Shown: in pieces, positions 37,138-46,137 of the stretch
How the letters are laid out: every line of letters starts with the position of its first letter
Position numbering within the stretch: position 1 is the stretch's first letter
DNA from: Fertoeibacter niger
GTDB lineage: Bacteria; Pseudomonadota; Alphaproteobacteria; Rhodobacterales; Rhodobacteraceae
Assembly (NCBI RefSeq): GCF_009380135.2
Contig: NZ_WHUT02000008.1
Location: 62,001 to 126,000 of the forward strand
Direction of reading: 5' to 3'
DNA: 64,000 nucleotides
Translations under genes and position numbers: made by a program
The notes under the pieces: model-generated
What the model saw: only the letters and a program-made list of their open reading frames with translations
Databases searched by the model: none
Told to the model about the DNA's origin: nothing

Positions 37138-37676
37138 CAGAGCATCCGGGCAGGGCCGGCTTTCTGCAAAGCTATCATATCTGCGCCGCGGTGGAGCCGT
37201 GGCAGGCCGCAGGGGCCGCCGCGCTGCGCAACCGGGTGTTCGTGCAGGAACAGGGGCTGTTCACCACCCATGACCGCGATGCGATTGACGATGTGGCGAT
37301 GCCGCTGGTTGCTGTGGCCGAAGGTGCGGCGGGCGAGCCGGTGGTGGCGGGAACCGTTCGCATCCATCAGGCCGCACCGGGCATCTGGTGGGGCTCGCGT
37401 CTGGCGGTGGCACCCGAATGGCGGCGGGTGGGCAAGCTGGGCTCGGAACTGATACGGCTGGCGGTGGGCATCGCCCATGCGCGGGGCGCGGTGGAGTTTC
37501 ACGCCCATGTGCAGCGGCAGAACGTGGTGCTGTTTCGCCGCCTGCACTGGTCGGTGACAGCCGAGGTCGATCTGCATGGCCGGCCCCATGCACATATGCT
37601 GGCCGATCTTGCGCATTATCCGGCGGTTGACGACCCGGCGCGCGGCTGGCGTATCACCGCCCCCGGGGCCGCGTGA
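37134..37676 (+). CDS. nitE: GNAT acetyltransferase, MSMEG_0567/Sll0787 family (NitE)
   Basis: The 180-residue protein is a GNAT-fold acyltransferase with the acetyl-CoA strand-helix segment around VAPEWRRVGKLGSELIRLAV. It starts in an ATGA overlap with nitD and ends in a TGATG overlap with nitF. In some organisms this domain is fused to the AIR-synthase-like protein; here they are separate genes. The acceptor is unknown. Confidence 0.82.
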   Translation: MTEHPGRAGFLQSYHICAAVEPWQAAGAAALRNRVFVQEQGLFTTHDRDAIDDVAMPLVAVAEGAAGEPVVAGTVRIHQAAPGIWWGSRLAVAPEWRRVGKLGSELIRLAVGIAHARGAVEFHAHVQRQNVVLFRRLHWSVTAEVDLHGRPHAHMLADLAHYPAVDDPARGWRITAPGAA

Positions 37677-38656
37677 TGCGCGTTGCCGAGATTGCAGCGG
37701 AACTGACGGCCCACCCGTCGATTCTGGGCAAGCTGGATATTGCCAAGGCCACCCGTGCGCTTGGCCTGACCAGCGGCAGCACGGGCCAGCCGGGCGATGA
37801 CGCCGCAGCCCTGCCCCGCCCCGAAGGCGGGTGGGATCTGTTTGCCGCCGAGGCGTTCATCCCTGCCTTTGTGGCCGATGACCCGTGGTTTGCGGGCTGG
37901 TGCGGGGTGATGGTGAACCTGTCGGATATTGCCGCGATGGGCGGCACCGCCACCGCCATCACCGACATGATCTGGGCCCCGGATGCCGCCAGCGCCCTGC
38001 CGGTGCTGCAAGGCTTGCAGGCGGCATCGGCGGCTTACGGCGTGCCGATTGTGGGCGGGCACACCAACCTGCATGCGCCTGCGCTGAACCTGTCCGTGGC
38101 GGTCATGGGCCGGGCGCGGGCGCTGATTTCCAGCTTTGCCGCTGCACCGGGCGATCTGCTGATTGCGGCGGTTGACCTGCGTGGCGACTGGCGGCCCCGG
38201 TTTGACAACTGGTTTGCCGGGGCAGGCACGCCCGAAGGCCGGTTGCGCGGCGACCTTGCCCTGCTGGCCGAACTGGCCGAGGCCGGTCTGGTGCGCGCGG
38301 GCAAAGACATCAGCCAGGGCGGCATCGCGGGCACCAGCCTGATGCTGGCCGAATGTTCCGGCTGCGGGTTCGAGATTGATCTTGGCCGCCTGCCGATGCC
38401 GCCCGGCACCGATCCCGCACGCTGGCTGCGCGCCTTTCCCAGCTACGGCTTTCTGCTGTCGGTGCAGATGCCGCATGCCAAAGAGGTCTGCGCGCGCTTT
38501 GCCGACCGGGGCATTGCCGCCGCCGCCATTGGCCGGGCCACAGCAGGCGCGGCCATCGAACTGGTGCAGGGGCCAGACCGCGCGACATTCTGGAACTGGC
38601 AGCAGCGCCCCTATCTGGCGCTTGGCCCCGGCACGGCAGAGGCCCGCAATGCCTGA
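37676..38656 (+). CDS. nitF: AIR-synthase-like protein, Sll0787 family (NitF)
   Basis: The 326-residue protein belongs to the PurM/SelD/HypE ATP-binding superfamily. Features include the N-terminal GDDAAAL ATP motif, the MGG segment DIAAMGGTATAI and GGHTN. Such proteins phosphorylate amide or carboxyl oxygen using ATP. The ATG at 37676 overlaps the nitE stop, and nitG starts 8 bp before its stop, indicating tight coupling. It probably works on the product of the nitrilase or radical SAM step, but the reaction is unproved. Confidence 0.82.
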   Translation: MRVAEIAAELTAHPSILGKLDIAKATRALGLTSGSTGQPGDDAAALPRPEGGWDLFAAEAFIPAFVADDPWFAGWCGVMVNLSDIAAMGGTATAITDMIWAPDAASALPVLQGLQAASAAYGVPIVGGHTNLHAPALNLSVAVMGRARALISSFAAAPGDLLIAAVDLRGDWRPRFDNWFAGAGTPEGRLRGDLALLAELAEAGLVRAGKDISQGGIAGTSLMLAECSGCGFEIDLGRLPMPPGTDPARWLRAFPSYGFLLSVQMPHAKEVCARFADRGIAAAAIGRATAGAAIELVQGPDRATFWNWQQRPYLALGPGTAEARNA

Positions 38657-38930
38657 GGTGATCTTTCACATCCGCTGGCCAGATGGTCACGAGGAACGCT
38701 GCTACTCGCCGTCCACCGTCATCCATCAGCATCTGGTGGCGGGCCACAGCTATCCGCTGGCCGAATTTGTGGCCCGCGCCCGTGCGGGCCTGAACGCCGC
38801 GTCTGACCGGGTGGCCGCGACCCATGGCCATCCCTGTTCGCGCGCGATGGGCCAGCTTGCCCGGATCGAGGCGATAGCGGCCCGCATGACCACGCAGGAT
38901 GCCACCGTCTTCTGTCTGTCCCTGACATGA
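38649..38930 (+). CDS. nitG: Small Nit1C protein, MSMEG_0570 family (NitG)
   Basis: The 93-residue protein MPEVIFHIRWPDG... is the MSMEG_0570 family. It has no recognised catalytic motif and no transmembrane segment. It overlaps nitF by 8 bp and nitH by 4 bp (ATGA). A longer frame back to 38376 is a shadow of nitF. Function unknown; always co-located with the nitrilase cluster. Confidence 0.78.
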   Translation: MPEVIFHIRWPDGHEERCYSPSTVIHQHLVAGHSYPLAEFVARARAGLNAASDRVAATHGHPCSRAMGQLARIEAIAARMTTQDATVFCLSLT

Positions 38931-40207
38931 AAGCCACAGCCATGACACAGCCCGTTCCGCATATTCCTGTCGTGATCATCGGTGGCGGGCAGGCGGGCCT
39001 GTCCGTCAGCTGGTATCTGACCCGCGACAGCATCGACCATGTGGTGTTTGAACGCCATCGCCGGTTTCATTCGTGGCGGGTGAACCGGTGGGACAGTTTC
39101 TGCCTTGTCACCCCCAACTGGCAATGCCGCCTGCCGGGCTGGCCTTACGCGGGCGGCGACCCCAATGGGTTCATGCTGCGCGACGAGATTGTCGATTATC
39201 TTGACGGCTTCAGCAGCAGCTTCGATCCCCCGCTGCGCGAAGGCGTGGCGGTGACGGGCGTGGCACCGCTGCCGGGTGGCGGCTACCGCGTGGAAACATC
39301 GGCGGGCATCTGGACCACGGGGCAGGTGGTGGTGGCCACCGGCGGATATGACCAGCCCATCGTGCCGCCCTATGCGGCCGCCATCGACCCCGCGATCACG
39401 CAGATCCATTCCGCCCATTACCGCCGCCCCGCGCAATTGCCAGCAGGCGGCGCGCTGATCGTGGGCACCGGGCAATCGGGTGTGCAGATCATGGAGGATC
39501 TGCACCGCGACGGGCGTGATGTGCATCTGGCCGTGGGCCCCGCGCCGCGCAGCCCGCGCAAATACCGGGGCCGCGATGCGACCGACTGGCTGCATGACAT
39601 GGGCCATTACGCCATCACGATAGACCGTCACCCCGACCCGGTAAAGGCCGTGACCCAGACCAACCACTACATGTCAGGCCGTGATGGCGGCAAAGAGATC
39701 GACCTGCGCCGGTTCGCGCGTGACGGCGTGCATCTTTACGGGTCAATGGCAGGGGCAGACGGCACGCAGATAGCCTTTCTGCCGGATCTGGAGAAAAACC
39801 TTGACGATGCCGACCGCAGCTATTGCGGCATCCGCGATCTGATCGATGGCTGGATCGCCGCGCAGGGCATTGATGCGCCGGTGGAGCCGCCGTTCCGCAA
39901 GGTCTGGCGCCCCGAGTCCGAGGTGACAGGCATCGACTGCGCGGCCCTTGGCATCACCGCGATCATCTGGGCCATCGGCTTTCGCCCCGATTACGGCTGG
40001 TTGCAGGCCGATTGCCTTGATGCGCAGGGCAGGCCGGTCTACCGCCGCGGCGTCACCGCTGCGCCGGGGGTGTATTTCATCGGGCTGGGCTGGCTGAACA
40101 CCTGGGGCTCGGGGCGGTTTCTGGGGATCGACGACGATGCCCGCTATCTGGCCGAACGTATCGCCGAATACGCGGGTGTGCAGGCCAGACCGCAGGCCGC
40201 CGAATGA
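38927..40207 (+). CDS. nitH: Flavin-dependent oxidoreductase, MSMEG_0569 family (NitH)
   Basis: The 426-residue protein has an FAD-binding GGGQAG (19-24) and a NADPH-type GTGQSG in the middle, the two-dinucleotide layout of class B flavin monooxygenases (YUCCA/FMO-like). The LGWLNTWGSGRFLGI C-terminal stretch is family-like. It would oxygenate a nitrogen or aldehyde centre with O2 and NADPH. The 38927 ATG overlaps the nitG stop (ATGA); an alternative ATG is at 38942. It ends in ATGA overlap with the next gene. Confidence 0.85.
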   Translation: MKATAMTQPVPHIPVVIIGGGQAGLSVSWYLTRDSIDHVVFERHRRFHSWRVNRWDSFCLVTPNWQCRLPGWPYAGGDPNGFMLRDEIVDYLDGFSSSFDPPLREGVAVTGVAPLPGGGYRVETSAGIWTTGQVVVATGGYDQPIVPPYAAAIDPAITQIHSAHYRRPAQLPAGGALIVGTGQSGVQIMEDLHRDGRDVHLAVGPAPRSPRKYRGRDATDWLHDMGHYAITIDRHPDPVKAVTQTNHYMSGRDGGKEIDLRRFARDGVHLYGSMAGADGTQIAFLPDLEKNLDDADRSYCGIRDLIDGWIAAQGIDAPVEPPFRKVWRPESEVTGIDCAALGITAIIWAIGFRPDYGWLQADCLDAQGRPVYRRGVTAAPGVYFIGLGWLNTWGSGRFLGIDDDARYLAERIAEYAGVQARPQAAE

Positions 40208-41013
40208 AACACGGCACCTTTGCGCCATTTGATGCGGTAGAGCAGCGCCGTCTTGGCATGGCGGAATGCGGCTGGCGCGGGCTGTCCGAAGGCTGGCTGC
40301 TGCGCCATCTGGGCGACGTGCACTGGCGGCTGATCGCCACTGCCATGGGCCAGCAAGAGGCGGTGTTTGCCGATGACACGGGTGCCCCGGTCTATGCCGC
40401 GTTCTGCGCGGTGTCGGAACGGGTGCATCAGCCTGCGCTGGCCCGGCCGGGTGCCGTGCTGACCATCGCGTCACGGCTGCGGCGACTGTCGGCCACCCGG
40501 CTGATCTCGTTTCATGCGCTGGAGGTGGGCGGCCTGCCGCTTGCCGATGTCACGCTGATCTCGGCCTTCGTGCGGCATGGCGAGAGCGGGGCCAACAGCC
40601 AGATCCGGCGCGCGCAACCGCGTGGCCATCTTGACCTGCCGCTGATGGAGGCTGGTGCCGACAACGGCTTTGTGAAACAGGCGGGCGCGCTTTATCACGA
40701 ACCGACCGCCGGTCTTGGCAGCGGGGCGCAGGTGGATGTGACGCCATGCCCGACCACCGATTTCAACGCGGCGGGGTTGCTTTACTGCGCCAATTACCCC
40801 GCGCTTGTTGACCGTGCGGAATGGGCGCTGTGCCCGGCCATGGCGCAACAACCGCTGACCGCGCGGCAGATCGTCTTTCTGGGCAATGTCGATCCGGGTG
40901 ATCTCGTTACCGCCATGCTGCGGCGCTGCCCGGATGCGGCCCTTGGGCACAGGGCAAGTCTGATGTCGCAAGGCCGGGTGATCGCCCGGGTGATCACGGG
41001 AAAGCTGGGGTGA
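40204..41013 (+). CDS. LnmK/Pnap_2097-like double-hotdog protein
   Basis: The 269-residue protein resembles the Pnap_2097/LnmK-type double-hotdog proteins of biosynthetic clusters, with GMAECGWRGLSEGWLLRHLGD at the start and LLYCANYPALVDRAEW in the second half. LnmK is a bifunctional acyltransferase/decarboxylase acting on malonyl-type thioesters. It overlaps nitH by ATGA and ends the operon, so it acts with the Nit1C proteins. Fold-level call; reaction uncertain. Confidence 0.6.
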   Translation: MKHGTFAPFDAVEQRRLGMAECGWRGLSEGWLLRHLGDVHWRLIATAMGQQEAVFADDTGAPVYAAFCAVSERVHQPALARPGAVLTIASRLRRLSATRLISFHALEVGGLPLADVTLISAFVRHGESGANSQIRRAQPRGHLDLPLMEAGADNGFVKQAGALYHEPTAGLGSGAQVDVTPCPTTDFNAAGLLYCANYPALVDRAEWALCPAMAQQPLTARQIVFLGNVDPGDLVTAMLRRCPDAALGHRASLMSQGRVIARVITGKLG

Positions 41014-41030
41014 TTTGCCACATGTATGCT

Positions 41031-41048
41031 TATTGATTGCAATCAATA
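41031..41048. promoter_or_regulatory. Perfect 18-bp palindrome before the DUF983 gene
   Basis: TATTGATTG-CAATCAATA is a perfect inverted repeat 18 bp after the last nit-operon gene. TTGCAATCAATC recurs at 41059-41070. It closely matches the palindrome before nitB (34473-34485). A TATATC at 41053-41058 may be a -10. Confidence 0.5.
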
Positions 41049-41083
41049 TCTGTATATCTTGCAATCAATCATGGGGATTGATC

Positions 41084-41446
41084 ATGCAAGCCACACAGCG
41101 CCTTAGAAAACCGGCCATTCGAAACGGCCTGCGCTGCCGATGCCCCGATTGCGGCACGGGAAGGCTGTTCAGCCACTATCTTAAGGTCGCGGCGGCCTGC
41201 GACACCTGTGGGCAAAGCTTTGCCGCGCAGAAGGCTGACGATGGCCCCGCCTATTTCACCATTCTGATCATGTGCCATGTATCGGGCTTCCTGCTGCACG
41301 CGCTGGCCGTTCACACCGATCTTGGCCCCGCGGAAACTGCGCTTCTGACCAGCGTTGTTGCGGTTTCGGGCAGCCTCTTGCTGCTGCCACGCATCAAGGG
41401 GGCGATGATCGGCTGGCAATGGGCCGAACGCCTGCACGGTTTCTGA
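41084..41446 (+). CDS. DUF983 membrane protein with zinc-ribbon-like N-terminus
   Basis: The 120-residue protein has two CxxC pairs near the N-terminus (CRCPDCGTG and CDTCG), likely a metal site, then two transmembrane helices (about residues 55-77 and 85-105). This is the DUF983 layout, an inner-membrane protein of unknown function often near respiratory or assembly genes. GGGGA precedes the ATG at 8 bp. A palindromic promoter region separates it from the nit operon; it ends 3 bp before the convergent flavoprotein gene. Confidence 0.8.
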   Translation: MQATQRLRKPAIRNGLRCRCPDCGTGRLFSHYLKVAAACDTCGQSFAAQKADDGPAYFTILIMCHVSGFLLHALAVHTDLGPAETALLTSVVAVSGSLLLLPRIKGAMIGWQWAERLHGF

Positions 41447-41449
41447 AAC

Positions 41450-42742
41450 CTAGCGCGGCAGATCGGCAGGGCTTTCCAGCCTGTCGCGGATCATGCTGAC
41501 CAGCAGCAGCGCATTGGGCGCATGGCGCATCAGGCCGTGCAGGGGCAGGGGGGCGGGGGGCGTGGCAGGAATCGCCAGCGCCCCGGCCGGGGTGCCCTGC
41601 GCCCATGCGGCCAGTTCGCGGCCCATCGCGGTGGTCATGGCGATGCCCCGCCCGTTGCAGGCAAATCCTGCGATCAGCCCGGGCGCAGGTGTCAGCAGGC
41701 GCGGCAGAAAGCCGGGCATGACCGCAGCCATGCCAGACCAGCCATAGGCCAGTGGCGGCAGATCCACCCCCAGCATCCGCGCCATGCGGGCATGGATGAC
41801 ACGTGGCACCCGCGCGGCCGCCCCCGGGCCAAAGACATGCATGCCGCCAGTGATCAGCCGGTTTTCGGCATCAAAGCGGAAGGTGAACAGGTTGCGGCGG
41901 CTGTCCGACACGCATTGCCCCCCCGGCAACAAGCGTTGGCGCACCGCCAGCGGCAAAGGCCCGGTGGCAATCTGGAAAACCCGCAGCGGAAAGAAGCTGC
42001 GCGCAAGCCCCGGCACCAGACCCCCGGCATAGGCATTGGTCGCCAGCACCACCCGCGCCGCCCTGATCGTGGCATGGCGGCTGCGGGCCAGCCAATGCGC
42101 GCCCTTGGCGACCAGGCTGGTGATGGGGGTTCCGTCATGCAGCCGCGCGCCCGCCATTTCCGCCGCCTGTGCCAGACCCCTTGCATAAGCCACCGGGTTC
42201 AGCGTGCCGCCTGAACGGTCGATCCAGCCGCCGCGCCAGCCTGCCACGCCGGTCAGCGCCGCAACAGCGGCGGCATCCAGCAGTTCGGCGGGGCGGCCCA
42301 GCCCGGCCCATTGGCGCGCGCGCGACTGTGCCCGCGCCAGCGCCGTGTCGGAATGGGCCGGCTGTATCCACCCCGCCTGCACCGCATCGCAGGCGATGCC
42401 GTGGCGGCGGATCAGCCCGAACACCAGATCGGCGCTGCCGGCGGCCATGGCCACCAGCCGCCCGCCAGCATCAGGCCCCAGCCTTGCGATGACGGTCTCA
42501 GGATCAACCTTGGCGAAATTGGGCACCACGAAACCGGCATTGCGCCCGCTGGCCCCCCAGGCCACCGCCTCAGCCTCGCACAGCACCACGCGCAGCCCCG
42601 CTTCGGCGGCATGCAGGGCGGTGGACAGGCCTGCGAACCCTCCGCCCACGATCAGCAGATCGGCGTCAATCTCGCCCCGTGCCGCAGGGAACGGGGGCAG
42701 AGCGGGGGCTGTGGCATGCCACAGCGTTGCGGGCGCGGTCAC
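41450..42742 (-). CDS. DadA/PuuB-type FAD amine oxidoreductase
   Basis: The 430-residue protein has GGGFAG (33-38) for FAD and the ASGRNAGFV segment of glycine/D-amino-acid and gamma-glutamylputrescine oxidases. The start is a GTG at 42742 in GTGA overlap with livM, preceded by GGGGGCGGAT; an ATG at 42799 would overlap livM by 61 bp and is rejected. It is the last gene of the livGFHM operon, so its substrate is probably the imported amino compound. Exact substrate unknown. Confidence 0.82.
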   Translation of the reverse strand: MTAPATLWHATAPALPPFPAARGEIDADLLIVGGGFAGLSTALHAAEAGLRVVLCEAEAVAWGASGRNAGFVVPNFAKVDPETVIARLGPDAGGRLVAMAAGSADLVFGLIRRHGIACDAVQAGWIQPAHSDTALARAQSRARQWAGLGRPAELLDAAAVAALTGVAGWRGGWIDRSGGTLNPVAYARGLAQAAEMAGARLHDGTPITSLVAKGAHWLARSRHATIRAARVVLATNAYAGGLVPGLARSFFPLRVFQIATGPLPLAVRQRLLPGGQCVSDSRRNLFTFRFDAENRLITGGMHVFGPGAAARVPRVIHARMARMLGVDLPPLAYGWSGMAAVMPGFLPRLLTPAPGLIAGFACNGRGIAMTTAMGRELAAWAQGTPAGALAIPATPPAPLPLHGLMRHAPNALLLVSMIRDRLESPADLPR

Positions 42743-43671
42743 ATCCGCCCCCGGCGCGGGCCAAAGAACCCCTGCGGCCGCCAGAGCAGGATCAGGCACA
42801 GCATCACCCCGATGGCGACAATCTGCAACGCCGCCGCCCGCGCCTGCCAGTCGCCGGGCACCAGCGCCGCCGTGGCGGCACCTGACCCCACCCAGATCGC
42901 CCAGACCACAATGGACCCCAGCACCGCCCCCCGGTTAGACCCCGATCCGCCCACCATCAGCATCGCCCAGACCTGAAAGGTCAGCGTCGGCAGATAGTTG
43001 TCGGGCGCGATGAAGCCGATGAAATGCGCCTGCACGGCCCCCGCCAGCCCCATCACCGCACCCCCCGCCGCAAAGGCCTGCACGCGGTAGCTGCGGGCCG
43101 ATTTGCCAAGGCTGATCGCCGCACGTTCATCCTCACGCAGCGCGCGCAACACCCGGCCCCAGGGGCTGCGCGACAGATGCTCCAGCGCCAGATAGATGGC
43201 CAGCGTCACACCAGCCACCACCATCAGGTTCAGCGCGTTGAACAGCACCGGCTGATCCTGCACCCCGGCAAAGGGGCGGGGGATGAACGCCACGCCGAAC
43301 GGCCCGCCGGTCAGCGCTTCGGCGTTCAGCATCACCAGTTGCACCACCACCGCCACACCGAATGTGGTGATCGCCAGATAATCCGCCTTCAGCCGCAGCG
43401 TGGCAATGCCGGTGATCGCCGCCGCCAACCCGGCCAGCGCCATGGCCCCCAGCCAGCCCACGGCAATGGGCAGGCCAAATCCGCCGATCCGGTCAGCGAC
43501 CTCGGGCGTCGTCAGGATCGCCGAGGCATAGGCACCGATGGCAAAAAACCCGGCGATACCCACGTTGAACAGCCCGGTCAGCCCCCATTGCAGGTTCAGG
43601 CCCAGCGTGATGATGCCGAAAATCAGCGCGGTTGACAGGAAAAACGCGCCATAGCTCAGAAGGTCGATCAT
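42739..43671 (-). CDS. livM: Branched-chain-type ABC permease LivM
   Basis: The 310-residue polytopic protein (about eight to nine hydrophobic helices) has the LivM features ADYLAITTFGVAVV and RALREDERAA, the latter in the cytoplasmic coupling region. It starts in an ATGA overlap with livH (43668-43671), so the N-terminal extension to 43752 is rejected. Forms the channel with LivH. Confidence 0.88.
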   Translation of the reverse strand: MIDLLSYGAFFLSTALIFGIITLGLNLQWGLTGLFNVGIAGFFAIGAYASAILTTPEVADRIGGFGLPIAVGWLGAMALAGLAAAITGIATLRLKADYLAITTFGVAVVVQLVMLNAEALTGGPFGVAFIPRPFAGVQDQPVLFNALNLMVVAGVTLAIYLALEHLSRSPWGRVLRALREDERAAISLGKSARSYRVQAFAAGGAVMGLAGAVQAHFIGFIAPDNYLPTLTFQVWAMLMVGGSGSNRGAVLGSIVVWAIWVGSGAATAALVPGDWQARAAALQIVAIGVMLCLILLWRPQGFFGPRRGRM

Positions 43672-44576
43672 CGCTCTGCCACCCCGAACAGGCCCATGGG
43701 GCGGATGAACAGCACCGCCATCAGGATCGCGAAGGCCACCGCCGCCCGCCATTCCGCCCCGATCAGCTGCACCGTCGCCGCCTCGGACAGCCCGATGATC
43801 AGCCCGGCCAGCACCGCCCCGGGGATAGAGCCTATGCCGCCCAGAATGGCCGCGGCGAACATCGGCAACAGCATGTCAAGACCCATCAGCGGCCTGATCT
43901 GCACCAGAATGCCCACCATGATGCCCGCCGCGCAGGCCAGCGCCGCGCCGATCAGCCATGTCGCCCGCACGATCCGCGCCACGTCGATGCCCACCACCCG
44001 GGCCAGCGCCGGGTTCTGGCTGTAGGCCCGCATTTCCCGCCCGGTCTGGCTGCGGGTCATGAACAGGTGCATCCCCAGCACCAGCGCCAGCGTCACAACC
44101 AGCAGCGCAATCTGGTCGGGCGTCACGCGGATGCCCAGACCCACCGGCATCGCCATCTGGATCGCACGGGAATAATAGACGGGGGATGAGGTGAACAGAA
44201 ACTCCAGCAGGCTGCGCAGCGCCATCGACGCGCCGAAACTGGCCATCACGATGATGATCGCCTGCCCCCGGTCGCGCAGCCGGGCAAACAGCAGCCAATC
44301 CAGCGCCAGCGCCAGAAGCCCGGTCAGCGCCATGCCACCCAAGGCCGCCACGATCATCGGCCAGCCGAATGACAGCGCACCGATCGGCGCCGCCGCGCCC
44401 GCCAGCGCCGCGATGCCCGACACCAGCGCCAGCGTGGCATAGGCCCCCCAAGCCATCAGATCGCCATGGGCAAAGTTGGAAAACCGCAGGATCGCATAGG
44501 TCAGCGTCACGCCAATCGCGCCAAGGCCGATCATCGAGCCGTTGATCAGCCCGTCGAGGATGAATTGCAGGCTCAT
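43668..44576 (-). CDS. livH: Branched-chain-type ABC permease LivH
   Basis: The 302-residue inner-membrane permease has GLINGSMIGLGAIGVTLTYAIL at its start and the coupling region near RMRAYSQNPALARVVGID-like residues. It overlaps livF (44573-44576) and livM by ATGA. Together with LivM it carries an amino-acid-like solute. Substrate class is inferred from family and neighbours. Confidence 0.88.
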   Translation of the reverse strand: MSLQFILDGLINGSMIGLGAIGVTLTYAILRFSNFAHGDLMAWGAYATLALVSGIAALAGAAAPIGALSFGWPMIVAALGGMALTGLLALALDWLLFARLRDRGQAIIIVMASFGASMALRSLLEFLFTSSPVYYSRAIQMAMPVGLGIRVTPDQIALLVVTLALVLGMHLFMTRSQTGREMRAYSQNPALARVVGIDVARIVRATWLIGAALACAAGIMVGILVQIRPLMGLDMLLPMFAAAILGGIGSIPGAVLAGLIIGLSEAATVQLIGAEWRAAVAFAILMAVLFIRPMGLFGVAER

Positions 44577-45298
44577 GATGCTTTCCTGTGCCCCAGATAG
44601 AGTTCGGCAATCACCGGGTCATTCCAGAGGGTTGCGGCAGGCCCTTCATGCGCCTCGCGCCCCTCGGCCAGAACATAGGCCCGGTCGCCGATGGCCAGCG
44701 CCGCACGCGCGTTCTGTTCGACCAGCACGATGGTTAGCCCCGCGCGGCGGATCTCCCCCAGTCGTGCGAACACCATTTCCACGAATTTGGGTGACAGGCC
44801 GGCGGAGGGTTCATCCAGCATCAGCACGCGCGGATGCACGATCAGCGCGCGGGCCACGGCCAGCATCTGCCGCTGCCCGCCCGACAGGCTGCCAGCCAAC
44901 AGCCGCCGCTGCCGGGCCAGATCGGGGAACATGCCGAACATCTCGTCAATGCGCGCGGGCACCGTGGCGCGGGGCAGGATGCCGCCCGCCACCGCCAGAT
45001 TTTCCTGCACCGTCAGCAGGGGAAAGATGTTTTCCGTCTGAGGCACAAAGGCCAGACCCCGGCGCACCATCAGATGCGCGGGCGTCGCGGTGATGGGCAC
45101 ACCGTCCAGCAGCACCTGCCCGCCCGTCACCGGCACCAGCCCGGCAATCGCCTTGATCAGGCTGGATTTTCCGGCACCGTTGGGGCCAAGGATCACGACA
45201 ATTTCGCCTTCATCCGCATGTATCGAGGCACCCTTGACGATGGAAAGGCCAGGCTCATACCCCGCCACCAGCTCTTGCACGTCCAGAATGCGGGTCAT
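44573..45298 (-). CDS. livF: ABC ATPase LivF
   Basis: The 241-residue ATPase has Walker A GPNGAGKSS, signature LSGGQRQMLAVARAL and Walker B VLMLDEPSAGL. The size and lack of the long LivG insertion mark it as LivF. It overlaps both neighbours by ATGA. It drives the LivHM permease. Confidence 0.9.
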   Translation of the reverse strand: MTRILDVQELVAGYEPGLSIVKGASIHADEGEIVVILGPNGAGKSSLIKAIAGLVPVTGGQVLLDGVPITATPAHLMVRRGLAFVPQTENIFPLLTVQENLAVAGGILPRATVPARIDEMFGMFPDLARQRRLLAGSLSGGQRQMLAVARALIVHPRVLMLDEPSAGLSPKFVEMVFARLGEIRRAGLTIVLVEQNARAALAIGDRAYVLAEGREAHEGPAATLWNDPVIAELYLGHRKAS

Positions 45299-46065
45299 GC
45301 GGCGGCACCCCCCAGATAAGCCTCGATCACACGGGGGTCGCGGGCCACCTCGGCCGCCGTGCCTTCGGCCAGCAGCGCGCCTGAGGCCATCACCAGCACC
45401 CGGTGGCAGAGGCGCTGCACCATGTCGATGTTGTGCTCGATCAGCAGAAAGGTCACGCCCTGCGCATTGATCGCGCGGATGCGGTCGATGATGGTTTCCA
45501 GCAGGGTCGCGTTCACCCCAGCGGCGGGTTCATCCAGCAGTATGACCTGCGGATCGGCCATCATCACCCGCGCCAGTTCCAGCAACTTGCGCTGCCCGCC
45601 CGACAGCACGCGCGCGGGTTCATTGGCAAGCCGCGCCAGCAACAGCAGTTCCAGCAGCGCGCGCGCCTTTTCCCGCGCAGCGCGTTCCTCTGCCGCAATC
45701 CGGCGGGGGGCGGTGAAATTGGCCCAGAAGCCTTCGCCCGTCTGGCCCTGCCGGGCAATCAGCATGTTGTCCAGAAGGCTGAGTTCGGGAAAGGGGCGGG
45801 GGATCTGAAAGGTGCGCCCCATGCCACGGTTCAGCCGTTTGTGCGCCGCCTCGCCCGCCACCTCTGCACCCATCAGGCGGATGGAGCCGGAGGTGGGCAC
45901 CACAGACCCGGCCAGCAGATCAAACATCGTGGTCTTGCCAGCGCCGTTCGGCCCGATCAGGCCCAGAATCTCGCCCTGCGCTAAGGCCAGCGACATGCCG
46001 TCGACTGCGGTTACGCCGCCGAAACGGCGCGTCAGGTTGCGGGCTTCCAGCACGGGATCTGCCAT
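45295..46065 (-). CDS. livG: ABC ATPase LivG
   Basis: The 256-residue ATPase has Walker A GPNGAGKTT, signature LSGGQRKLLELARVM, Walker B VILLDEPAAGVN and the LivG-type insertion after the Q-loop (GMGRTFQIPRPFPELSLLDN). It is the first gene of the minus-strand operon and is divergent from gntR, across a GTGATCA palindrome. Confidence 0.9.
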   Translation of the reverse strand: MADPVLEARNLTRRFGGVTAVDGMSLALAQGEILGLIGPNGAGKTTMFDLLAGSVVPTSGSIRLMGAEVAGEAAHKRLNRGMGRTFQIPRPFPELSLLDNMLIARQGQTGEGFWANFTAPRRIAAEERAAREKARALLELLLLARLANEPARVLSGGQRKLLELARVMMADPQVILLDEPAAGVNATLLETIIDRIRAINAQGVTFLLIEHNIDMVQRLCHRVLVMASGALLAEGTAAEVARDPRVIEAYLGGAAA

Positions 46066-46086
46066 GGCACCTCTGATGTTTGATCT

Positions 46087-46109
46087 GTGATCACACTTGA
46101 TTTGATCAC
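46087..46109. promoter_or_regulatory. Candidate GntR operator between liv operon and gntR
   Basis: GTGATCA (46087-46093) and TGATCAC (46103-46109) form a perfect inverted repeat with a nine-base spacer, between two divergent starts. Binding would control both operons. It overlaps a GTG that some would take as the gntR start. Confidence 0.5.
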
Positions 46110-46137
46110 GGTAGGGGCGTCTAATTCACAGGGCAAG

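Noticed and set aside
46087-46137. GTG at 46087 as gntR start
   Set aside because: It is inside the candidate operator and lacks a good ribosome site; the ATG at 46138 fits better.
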